This document shows positions 1 to 6,728 of a DNA stretch of 6,937 nucleotides, piece by piece (the stretch's first letter is position 1; every line of letters starts with the position of its first letter). The translations under genes and the position numbers were made by a program. Source of the stretch: JANLWK01 sp031364505 (lineage in GTDB: Bacteria; Eisenbacteria; RBG-16-71-46); the NCBI GenBank assembly GCA_031364505.1, contig JANLWK010000203.1, positions 1 to 6,937 of the forward strand, written 5' to 3'. The notes beneath the pieces were generated by a model, which searched no databases, had not been told where the DNA came from, and worked only from the letters and a program-made list of their open reading frames with translations.

Positions 1-15
1 CGAAGAGGCACTCCC

Positions 16-890
<875 letters not shown>

Positions 891-894
<4 letters not shown>

Positions 895-1337
895 CGCACG
901 CGGAGAGCCCCGCCGGGCTCGAGGAGTTGCTGCGCGAGTTCGAGCCGCTCGACCGGACGGAGCGCATGGAGCAGCTCATCGATTGGGCCGACCAGTTCGT
1001 CGGGGTCCCGGCATCGGTGGCGACGCGGCCGTTCGCGGAGTTGAACCGGGCGCCACGCTGCGAGTCCGAGGCGTACGTGTTCGCCACGGACCGGCCCGAC
1101 GGCACGCTCGACTTCCACTTCGCCGTCGAGAACCCGCAGGGGCTGTCGGCGAAGGCCTGGGGCGCCATCCTCGAGCACGTGGCGTCGGGCGCCCCGCTCG
1201 ACCAGGTGGCCGCGATCGACCCGGACTCGATCTACAGGATCTTCGGCCGCGACCTGTCGATGGGCAAGGGCCAGGGCCTGATCGGCATGCTCGAGCTGGT
1301 GCAGTTCGAGGCCCGCAAGCGCCTGCGGGCGCGCTGA
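891..1337 (+). CDS. SufE-like sulfur acceptor protein
   Basis: SufE-family protein of 148 aa, close to the usual length of about 140. SufE proteins accept a persulfide on one cysteine and hand it to the Fe-S cluster assembly machinery. The key residue is Cys57 in RCESEAYVF, matching the SufE pattern GCxSxVW. The C-terminal stretch SMGKGQGLIGMLELV (about 121-135) matches the conserved end of the family, where a Gly-Leu precedes a final helix. The N-terminus (LEELLREFEPLDRTERMEQLIDWA) matches the first SufE helices. I chose GTG 891 because it overlaps the rhodanese stop as GTGA. The open frame continues upstream to ATG 651, but that part is rhodanese gene read out of frame. No SufS desulfurase is adjacent, so the rhodanese may be the sulfur source here; this is inference. 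The HxxF-type core and the cysteine make the family call firm. Confidence 0.9.
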
Positions 1338-1346
1338 ACACATCGC

Positions 1347-1352
1347 TATAGA
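1347..1352 (+). promoter_or_regulatory. Possible -10 element (TATAGA) before the GAF gene
   Basis: TATAGA lies in the 84-bp gap between the SufE-like gene and the GAF gene, 69 nt before the ATG. Its A/T content stands out in very GC-rich DNA. No convincing -35 hexamer is seen 16-18 bp upstream. Similar elements (TAGACT 2348, TAGAGT 5281) occur before the next two transcription units. This is a weak call by eye. Confidence 0.3.
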
Positions 1353-1421
1353 AGAGCGCGGCGCCCGCCGATAACCTGTCAGATCCTTCACGATTCCCCC
1401 CGACGGACCGACGGGATTCCC

Positions 1422-2228
1422 ATGGCCATTCATTTCGAACAGCTCGACCGCCAGCGCCGAGGCATGATGTGGCTCGTGGGCGTCCTCCTCGCGGCGTTCT
1501 GCGGCGCGATGCTGCTCACCACGTGGAACGGGGACGCGCCGAGCATCCAGCTCGAACAGCGCTGGCCCTCGATGGTGGGCCTGTGCGGCCTGATCGTGCT
1601 GTTCGTGCTCTACGTCCAGAACAAGCACCGCCAGCTCGCGGCGCTCGAGGCGAAGCTGCGCGACGTCGCGGTTCGCGAAGCATCGCTCCAGGCGCGCTTC
1701 TCCGAGCTGGTGTTCCTGTTCGACACGAGCACGCAGATCCAGCTCCGCCTGGATCTCAGCAGCATGCTCGACCTGGCCGCGCAGCGCCTGGTGCCGTGCC
1801 TCGAAGCGCACCAGTCGTCGATCATGCTCTACAACGAGCAGTTGAATCAGCTCGAGGTGAAGGCCGCCGCGGGCGTCGACGCCGAACGCGTCCTGGAAGG
1901 CACGACGCGGCCGGGCGAAGGTGTCGCGGGCCACGTGTTCTCGACCGGCGAGGTGCTGAACCTCACGCCCGAGATCATGGAGAAGCGCTTCCCGGGCGCC
2001 ACGATGCGCGGCCGCCAGCTCGTCGCCGGCCTGTGCGTTCCGATGCGCTTCCGCGGCACCCCGATCGGCGTCGTGAGCGTCACCCGCACGAGCGGCGAGC
2101 CGTTCAGCGAGATGCACGCCAACATCCTCGCCTCCTTCGCCGAACACTGCGCCGCGACGGTCGTGAAGACGCACCACCACCGCGAGCTACTCACGCAGGT
2201 CCGCAAGACCGCCGAAGCCGCCGCGTAA
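1422..2228 (+). CDS. Membrane-anchored GAF domain protein
   Basis: A 268-aa protein with two predicted transmembrane helices near the N-terminus (about 15-33, MMWLVGVLLAAFCGAMLL; and about 50-66, SMVGLCGLIVLFVLYV), separated by a short, probably periplasmic loop. A charged helical linker (about 67-97) with a coiled-coil look leads into one cytoplasmic GAF domain (about 99-250). Typical GAF features are the leading helix, SSIMLYNEQLNQLEVKAAAG (132-151), the RPGEGVAGHVFSTGEVLNL segment (163-181) and VPMRFRGTPIGVVSVTR (206-222), ending in the helix SEMHANILASFAEHCA. GAF domains bind small ligands or mediate dimerisation in signalling proteins. No kinase, GGDEF, HD-GYP or PAS domain follows, so the protein would need a partner to produce output. 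The ATG is preceded by a weak CGGGA (1412-1416). The gene stands alone, with a possible promoter in front and a strong terminator behind. Ligand unknown. Confidence 0.88.
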   Translation: MAIHFEQLDRQRRGMMWLVGVLLAAFCGAMLLTTWNGDAPSIQLEQRWPSMVGLCGLIVLFVLYVQNKHRQLAALEAKLRDVAVREASLQARFSELVFLFDTSTQIQLRLDLSSMLDLAAQRLVPCLEAHQSSIMLYNEQLNQLEVKAAAGVDAERVLEGTTRPGEGVAGHVFSTGEVLNLTPEIMEKRFPGATMRGRQLVAGLCVPMRFRGTPIGVVSVTRTSGEPFSEMHANILASFAEHCAATVVKTHHHRELLTQVRKTAEAAA

Positions 2229-2249
2229 CCCGCTGGGGCGGAACGATTG

Positions 2250-2289
2250 AGACGAGCCGGGGCATGGTGCCCCGGCTCGTCTTCGTTTT
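2250..2289 (+). terminator. Strong rho-independent terminator after the GAF gene
   Basis: A perfect hairpin: A + GACGAGCCGGGGCA (2250-2264), loop TGG (2265-2267), TGCCCCGGCTCGTC + T (2268-2282), giving a 15-bp GC-rich stem. It is followed by TTCGTTTT (2282-2289), a fair U-tract for such GC-rich DNA. It begins 21 nt after the GAF gene stop. On the opposite strand the hairpin is followed by TCAATCGTTCC, without a T-run, so it acts on the + strand. Confidence 0.92.
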
Positions 2290-2434
2290 GGGACCGTTCA
2301 GGTGCGGCAGTGCGATTACCGTCGGTCGCCCCCAGCCCGCGCGGGTGTAGACTTGGTCCGCGCCCAAACGGCCCCCTCGCCGCGGGTGTTGCCGTGCGCT
2401 CCCGACACCGCCGCGATACCACCCGGAGCTGCCC
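2290..2434 (+). promoter_or_regulatory. Leader and probable promoter region of the VCBS-repeat gene
   Basis: This 145-bp gap follows a strong terminator, so the next gene needs its own promoter here. The best -10 candidate is TAGACT at 2348-2353, inside GTGTAGACTTGG; no clear -35 is visible at the usual spacing. The 9-mer CGCGGGTGT occurs twice (2340-2348 and 2381-2389), once touching the -10 candidate. A self-complementary CCCGCGCGGG lies at 2336-2345. The ribosome binding site GGAG (2425-2428) is 6 nt before the ATG. That a promoter exists here is likely; its exact position is uncertain. Confidence 0.4.
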
Positions 2435-5251
2435 ATGCCTGCGAACGTGCCCGTGAGTCAGGCGTTGTCCCGCGTGCTCTTCGCCGCCGGGGTCCTGATC
2501 TCGACGATCTCGCTGCCTGTCGCATCGCACGGGTACACGATGGCCACCGGCGTGTCGCCGATGGGATGCGGATCGGTCACGCGCTCGCCGGATCTTGCGA
2601 ACTATTCTCCCGGAGTGAGCGTCACGCTGACGGCAGTCCCCCAGGCGGGCTTTCAGTTCCTCAAGTGGACGGGAGACGCCACCGGCACCACCAACCCGCT
2701 ATCCGTCACGATGGACGGCTCCAAGCGTGTCATCGCGAACTACACCACCACCTCCGGCACGTCGCTTCTGGCGCTGTTCCCGGATCTCGCCGTTCTCGGA
2801 GGGGATGGCCCCGCAGCGCTTCAGGTCGCGGACGTCAATCACGATGGGCGCCCCGACATCGTCACGGCGGACCGCAACGGCAGCACGATCTCGCTCGTGC
2901 TCTGGCAGTACGGGGAGTCGCACGCCGACGCCGTGGCGTACCCGACCGGCGCAGATCCCTATCGGCTCATCCTCGCCGATCTGAACGCCGACGGCTGGGC
3001 GGATGCCGTCACCGCCAATCGACTCGACAACAGCGTCTCGGTGCTGATCAACGACAAACTCGGTGGATTCGAACCGAGGCAGGACTACGCGACGGGCTCT
3101 GATCCGCGCGGCCTCGTGGTCGTGGACATCAACTCGGATGGCCGGCCCGACATTGTGACCGCGAACTACGGTGGAAAGTCTCTGTCGAAGCTCCTCCAGA
3201 ACGTCGACCACACGTTCGCCACACCGACGACGACGAACCTGAGTCCTCTCGTGCCGGAGGATCTCGCCGCGGCGAACGTGGATGGCGACGCGGCCGTGGA
3301 CTTTATTGTCGGCGTCGCTTGGACATCGTCGTCCACGCCGGCAATTGTCGTGAAGGGCAACGGCGCGGGGACGGTTCAAGTGAGCAGCTCGGGATTCGGG
3401 TCGAGCGGGGCGACCAAGCGGGTCGTCGTTGCGGACGTGAACGGCGATAACAAGCCCGAGTTGTTCGCTTCAGGCTGGGGCCACGGCGGCGTCAACGTTC
3501 TGCCGGGCCTCGGAGGCGGAGTGTTTGGCGCTCCGACGTTGTACGCGGCGGGCGACGTGGATGAATCGGAAGCCTGGGGGGCCAGCGACATCAAGATTGT
3601 TGACCTCGACGGTGACGCCGGACTCGACATGGTGGTTGGCGGGGCCTTTGGCACGGAAGTGTCGGTCTGGCACGGATCCGGAGGCGTGTTCACCGACCGG
3701 AAGATCCTGCCGACGGGTCTGGGGATCGAAACGTTCTTCATCGACCAGCGTTACGCCCCGGCTGTTGCCACAGCGGATTTCGATGGCGACGGACGACTGG
3801 ATCTCGCGGCGGCCAATTTCGATGACGATGAGGTGTCGGTGTTACTCGGCTGGGGCAACGGATCTTTCGGGCGGAACGAGATTCCATTCGCAGCCAGCCC
3901 AGCCTCTCAGCTGTTCGCTCTGGGCCATCTCGATGGTGACAGCGACATGGACATTGCGGTCGAGGGCAACGAATGCAGCCAGATGGGCTTTTGCGGGAAC
4001 TCCGATCTTTTCGCCTTTCCTGGGAACGGAGACGGCACGTTTGGGTCCCAGGCGAACTTCACTGTCGACGGGCTAGGCACGGGCATCACACTCGGTAGGT
4101 TCACGGGTGATGCTCTCGATGACCTGGTTCTGAGTACGAGCGGCAACTTCGGCGGCGGCCCCTACCAGCTCATCACCTTTCCCGGCGACGGAGCAGGGGG
4201 ATTTCTGGCCCCGATCAGTACGCAGGTCAGCTCCTCCGGCAGCTACGGACTCGCCGCGGGTAACTGGAACGGCGATGTCAACCGGGACGTAGTCCTCGGG
4301 GGAACGGTCTGGCTTGGGAATGGTGACGGCACCTTCACCGGCCCCGGCCCGACCGTTCTATCCGGGAACAACTATGGCGTCGCCGACTTCGATCGCGATG
4401 GCATCGTCGACCTGGTCACCGCCGCGACATCATCCCACGCCGTCGGGGTCATGCTGGGAAACGGCGACGGCAGCTTCGACGCCCCCGCCTACTTTGGAAC
4501 GGACTCGAATCCTGTATGGGTGATTGCTGCGCACTTGAATGCCGACGCGTACGAAGACCTCGTGACCGCGAATGGCTCGAGCGTCTCGGTCCTCCTCGGC
4601 AACGGGGACGGTACGTTCGGAACCAAGATCGATCTGGCGGTTCCCGTCAGACCGAATCGTGTGGCCGCGGCGGATCTTAACGGCGATGGCCATGCTGATA
4701 TCGCGTGCGGCGGCACGCTGGTCTCGGTGTTCGAGGGCCACGGGGACGGTACGTTCTCCAGGCGCTCGGACTACGAACCGTTCTCGCGGGCCGGCTTCGA
4801 GGCCCAATTGTCCGATCTCGAGATTGCAGACTTGGACGGTGACGCGCGACCGGATCTCTTCGTGGCTCTTGGAACGCCGGCAAGCACGCACAACACCACG
4901 CGCGCCCACATGTACATTCTCCACAACCTCGGTCCGGCTGTGTCGACCGCGACGCCGCTGCCCGAGCACGAAGTGCTCGAAACGGCGATCTCGGGGCTGA
5001 TTCCCAATCCGAGCGTCGGCGTCATGCGCGTCGACTTCGCGGTGGCGCGCACGGGGCGGATGCAGCTCGAGGTGCTCGACGTCGCGGGTCGCGTCGTCGC
5101 GAGGCTGGTGGATGGTGTGCGCGAGCCGGGTCGCTACAGCGTGAAGTGGAACGGCCAGGCCGCGGGCAACCGTGCGGCACCCGGCCTGTACTTCGTGCGG
5201 CTCCGGGCGGCAGATCGCACAGTGGTGCGCAAGCTGGCGATGACGCGGTAA
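2435..5251 (+). CDS. Secreted VCBS/FG-GAP repeat protein with sorting-type C-terminus
   Basis: A 938-aa exported protein of unknown specific role, probably adhesive or carbohydrate/protein binding. Residues 1 to about 30 form a signal peptide (hydrophobic LFAAGVLISTISLPVA). About 35-104 is a small repeat of the Flg_new_2 / bacterial-repeat type (GCGSVTRSP ... GFQFLKWTGDATG ... VIANYT). Then come 14 FG-GAP/VCBS repeats with DxNxDGxxD-like calcium loops, starting near residues 133, 182, 231, 281, 334, 390, 448, 498, 555, 610, 651, 700, 747 and 799. Spacing is 41-58 residues. Several blades also have the GNGDGTF signature (531, 629, 675, 723, 769). Fourteen blades fit two seven-bladed propellers like those of integrin alpha chains. 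About 854-938 is a FlgD-like / type IX sorting domain (IPNPSVGVMRVDF, LEVLDVAGRVVARL, WNGQAAGNRAAPGLYFVRL, final VVRKLAMTR). The start has GGAG at good spacing. Codon use in the propeller part ends in A/T more often than in neighbouring genes. Confidence 0.93.
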   Translation: MPANVPVSQALSRVLFAAGVLISTISLPVASHGYTMATGVSPMGCGSVTRSPDLANYSPGVSVTLTAVPQAGFQFLKWTGDATGTTNPLSVTMDGSKRVIANYTTTSGTSLLALFPDLAVLGGDGPAALQVADVNHDGRPDIVTADRNGSTISLVLWQYGESHADAVAYPTGADPYRLILADLNADGWADAVTANRLDNSVSVLINDKLGGFEPRQDYATGSDPRGLVVVDINSDGRPDIVTANYGGKSLSKLLQNVDHTFATPTTTNLSPLVPEDLAAANVDGDAAVDFIVGVAWTSSSTPAIVVKGNGAGTVQVSSSGFGSSGATKRVVVADVNGDNKPELFASGWGHGGVNVLPGLGGGVFGAPTLYAAGDVDESEAWGASDIKIVDLDGDAGLDMVVGGAFGTEVSVWHGSGGVFTDRKILPTGLGIETFFIDQRYAPAVATADFDGDGRLDLAAANFDDDEVSVLLGWGNGSFGRNEIPFAASPASQLFALGHLDGDSDMDIAVEGNECSQMGFCGNSDLFAFPGNGDGTFGSQANFTVDGLGTGITLGRFTGDALDDLVLSTSGNFGGGPYQLITFPGDGAGGFLAPISTQVSSSGSYGLAAGNWNGDVNRDVVLGGTVWLGNGDGTFTGPGPTVLSGNNYGVADFDRDGIVDLVTAATSSHAVGVMLGNGDGSFDAPAYFGTDSNPVWVIAAHLNADAYEDLVTANGSSVSVLLGNGDGTFGTKIDLAVPVRPNRVAAADLNGDGHADIACGGTLVSVFEGHGDGTFSRRSDYEPFSRAGFEAQLSDLEIADLDGDARPDLFVALGTPASTHNTTRAHMYILHNLGPAVSTATPLPEHEVLETAISGLIPNPSVGVMRVDFAVARTGRMQLEVLDVAGRVVARLVDGVREPGRYSVKWNGQAAGNRAAPGLYFVRLRAADRTVVRKLAMTR

Positions 5252-5280
5252 AGCGGGTGCGCTGGCGGTCGTCGACGCGG

Positions 5281-5286
5281 TAGAGT
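5281..5286 (+). promoter_or_regulatory. Possible -10 element (TAGAGT) before the M4 protease gene
   Basis: TAGAGT lies 30 nt after the stop of the VCBS-repeat gene and 40 nt before the protease ATG. It overlaps the first four bases of the left arm of the inverted repeat at 5283-5324. If it is a -10 hexamer, transcription would begin about 5292-5294, at the end of the left arm. No good -35 is seen. The similarity to TATAGA (1347) and TAGACT (2348) before other genes in this window is the main support. Confidence 0.3.
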
Positions 5287-5324
5287 CTCCTCGTTCCCGC
5301 CCCCGCGGTGACACGAGGAGACTC
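5283..5324 (+). promoter_or_regulatory. Perfect 12-bp inverted repeat enclosing the protease ribosome binding site
   Basis: Left arm GAGTCTCCTCGT (5283-5294), 18-nt spacer (5295-5312), right arm ACGAGGAGACTC (5313-5324), with no mismatch. The right arm contains GAGGAG (5315-5320), the Shine-Dalgarno sequence of the protease gene, 6 nt before its ATG at 5327. As RNA, the stem would bury the whole ribosome binding site. As DNA, two 12-bp half sites about three helical turns apart (30 bp from arm start to arm start) could bind a dimeric regulator. No T-run follows, so it is not a typical terminator. The symmetry is certain; the role is inferred. Confidence 0.7.
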
Positions 5325-5326
5325 CG

Positions 5327-6496
5327 ATGTGCGAGCCAGCCGCAAGCGTGCGCCGTCCCCTGCTGTGCATCGTTCCGCCCTACCTGCTCGCGCACCTCGC
5401 GAGGAGCAAGGAGCCCCGCCTGCGCGGCGCCGCGGAAGCCGCGCTCCAGAGCCTGCTCGCGAGCGAGCGCCTGCGCGGCGCGCGTCACGCGGTGGGCGGC
5501 GCGGCACCGTTGCTCGCGACTCCGGCGGGTGCGCGGCGTCGCACGATCTACGACGCCGGGCACGGTGGGACGCTTCCGGGCACGATCGTGCGCAGCGAGG
5601 GTGACGCCGCCTCGAAGGACGCGTCGGTGAACGAGGCGTACGACGGTCTCGGCGCGACCTACGACCTGTTCCACGACATCTACGGGCGCAGCTCGATCGA
5701 CGGCAAGGGCATGCGTCTCGACGCGACGGTCCACTATCGGCAGCGTTTCAACAACGCGTTCTGGGATGGCCGCCAGATGGTGTTCGGCGACGGCGACGAC
5801 GTGATCTTCCTGCGCTTCACGCGCTGCCTCGATGTGATCGGGCACGAGCTGACGCACGGGGTGACCCAGTTCGAGGCCCGGCTCGAGTACTCCGCGCAGC
5901 CGGGCGCCTTGAACGAGAGCATGTCCGACGTGTTCGGCTCGCTCGTCAAGCAGTACGCCGCGGGCGAGACGGTCGAAAAGGCCGACTGGCTGATCGGCGC
6001 CGGACTGTTCGCGCGCGGCGTGAAGGGCGAGGCGCTGCGCTCGATGAAGGCGCCGGGCACCGCTTACGACGACCCGCGCATCGGCAAGGACCCGCAGCCC
6101 GCGCACATGAAGGACTACGTCGAGACCGACGACGACGACGGCGGCGTGCACATCAACTCGGGGATCCCGAACCGCGCGTTCTACCTGGCGGCCACGGCCC
6201 TCGGCGGCCGCGCGTGGGAGAAGGCGGGACGCATCTGGTATCGCGCGCTCGCCGACGCGCTCAAGCCGCGCGCCTCGTTCCAGGACGCGGCGCGTGCGAC
6301 GACGGCGATGGCCGGTGCCGACTTCGACTCGGATGCGGCGAAGGCCGTGCGCGAGGCGTGGAGCGGCGTCGGCGTGACGTTCCGCGACACGCCGCGCAAG
6401 ACGAAAGGAAGCCCTCGTGAAGATTCGGATCGTACAAACGGGCGGGTTCGGCGGGCTGCGCCGCGAGCGCGTCGTCGAAACCGATCGTCTGTCTGA
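5327..6496 (+). CDS. Protealysin-like M4 metalloprotease
   Basis: Zinc endopeptidase of the thermolysin family (M4), protealysin branch. There is no signal peptide. Residues 1 to about 70 are a short propeptide with the conserved IVPPYLLAHLA element (15-25) of the protealysin N-terminal domain. The catalytic part starts near RTIYDA (72-77) and includes the NAFWDGRQMVFGDGD segment (143-157). The zinc site is HELTH (His173, Glu174, His177) plus Glu197 in GALNESMSDVFG. The catalytic His275 is in GGVHINSGIPNRAFY (272-286). The family core ends near residue 350 (VREAWSGVGV). Residues 351-389 are an unusual Arg-rich tail (12 of 39 residues) that overlaps the next gene by 80 bp. A one-base slip there would end the protein at TGA 6418-6420, giving a normal GTGA junction. 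Relatives are cytoplasmic or leave the cell without a classical leader. The ATG has GAGGAG at 6 nt, within the 5283-5324 inverted repeat. The family and fold are very secure; the C-terminus is not. Confidence 0.94.
   Translation: MCEPAASVRRPLLCIVPPYLLAHLARSKEPRLRGAAEAALQSLLASERLRGARHAVGGAAPLLATPAGARRRTIYDAGHGGTLPGTIVRSEGDAASKDASVNEAYDGLGATYDLFHDIYGRSSIDGKGMRLDATVHYRQRFNNAFWDGRQMVFGDGDDVIFLRFTRCLDVIGHELTHGVTQFEARLEYSAQPGALNESMSDVFGSLVKQYAAGETVEKADWLIGAGLFARGVKGEALRSMKAPGTAYDDPRIGKDPQPAHMKDYVETDDDDGGVHINSGIPNRAFYLAATALGGRAWEKAGRIWYRALADALKPRASFQDAARATTAMAGADFDSDAAKAVREAWSGVGVTFRDTPRKTKGSPREDSDRTNGRVRRAAPRARRRNRSSV
6404..6411 (+). promoter_or_regulatory. Ribosome binding site for the emfourin-like gene
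   Basis: AAAGGAAG ends 5 nt before GTG 6417 and is the best purine-rich Shine-Dalgarno match in this part of the window. It lies inside the annotated protease reading frame. It decides the GTG start of the inhibitor gene, since the resulting first residues (MKIRIVQTGGFGG) are exactly those expected for the family. Confidence 0.75.
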
Positions 6497-6707
6497 TTCC
6501 GAGCGTCACGCGATCGAGGGGCTCGTGCAGTCGAGCGCGTTCTTCGACCTGCCGGCGCGCAGCGGGAGCGGGCAGCCCGACGTGATCCGTTACCGGATGT
6601 CGGTCGAGATCTCGGGGCGGTCGCACGAGGTCACGTTCGACGACATGACCGAGAACGAGCCGCTGCGAAGCCTGGTGGCGCGGACGTTCGAGGAACACGA
6701 TGCGTAG
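6417..6707 (+). CDS. Emfourin-like M4 protease inhibitor
   Basis: A 96-aa protein matching the emfourin (M4in) family, small cytoplasmic inhibitors of protealysin-like proteases, first described from Serratia where the gene sits beside protealysin. Family-like features are the N-terminal beta strand followed by a Gly-rich turn (MKIRIVQTGGFGGLRRE, 1-17), the helix after LSDSERHAIEGLVQSS (25-40), the AFFDLPAR turn (41-48), and strands around DVIRYRMSVEISGRSHEVTFDD (55-76), ending in a helix LRSLVARTFEEH. Start is GTG 6417 with AAAGGAAG in front. It lies 80 bp inside the protease frame, so the two are almost certainly co-transcribed and co-regulated. The likely task is to keep the leaderless protease harmless in the cytoplasm. 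The identification comes from recalled family features and position, not from an alignment. Confidence 0.82.
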   Translation: MKIRIVQTGGFGGLRRERVVETDRLSDSERHAIEGLVQSSAFFDLPARSGSGQPDVIRYRMSVEISGRSHEVTFDDMTENEPLRSLVARTFEEHDA

Positions 6708-6728
6708 CGCGCGCGCCTCGGCGAGTCC

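Noticed and set aside
1400..1421. Short direct repeat CCGACGG and near-palindrome GGGATTCCC before the GAF gene
   Set aside because: The words are too short and too common in GC-rich DNA to support an operator or attenuator.
4021..4760. Repeated DNA words of the type GGNAACGGNGACGGNAC as a possible CRISPR or DNA repeat array
   Set aside because: They encode the GNGDGTF signature of VCBS blades, vary at third codon positions and have no uniform spacers; they are protein repeats.
5283..5324. The inverted repeat as a rho-independent terminator for the VCBS-repeat gene
   Set aside because: The loop is long (18 nt) and no T-run follows; the right arm instead holds the next gene's Shine-Dalgarno sequence.
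4430..6151. A 573-codon open frame on the minus strand across the VCBS-repeat and M4 protease genes
   Set aside because: It spans two unrelated genes and the gap between them, has low-complexity Arg/Val/His-rich translation, and no recognisable motif.
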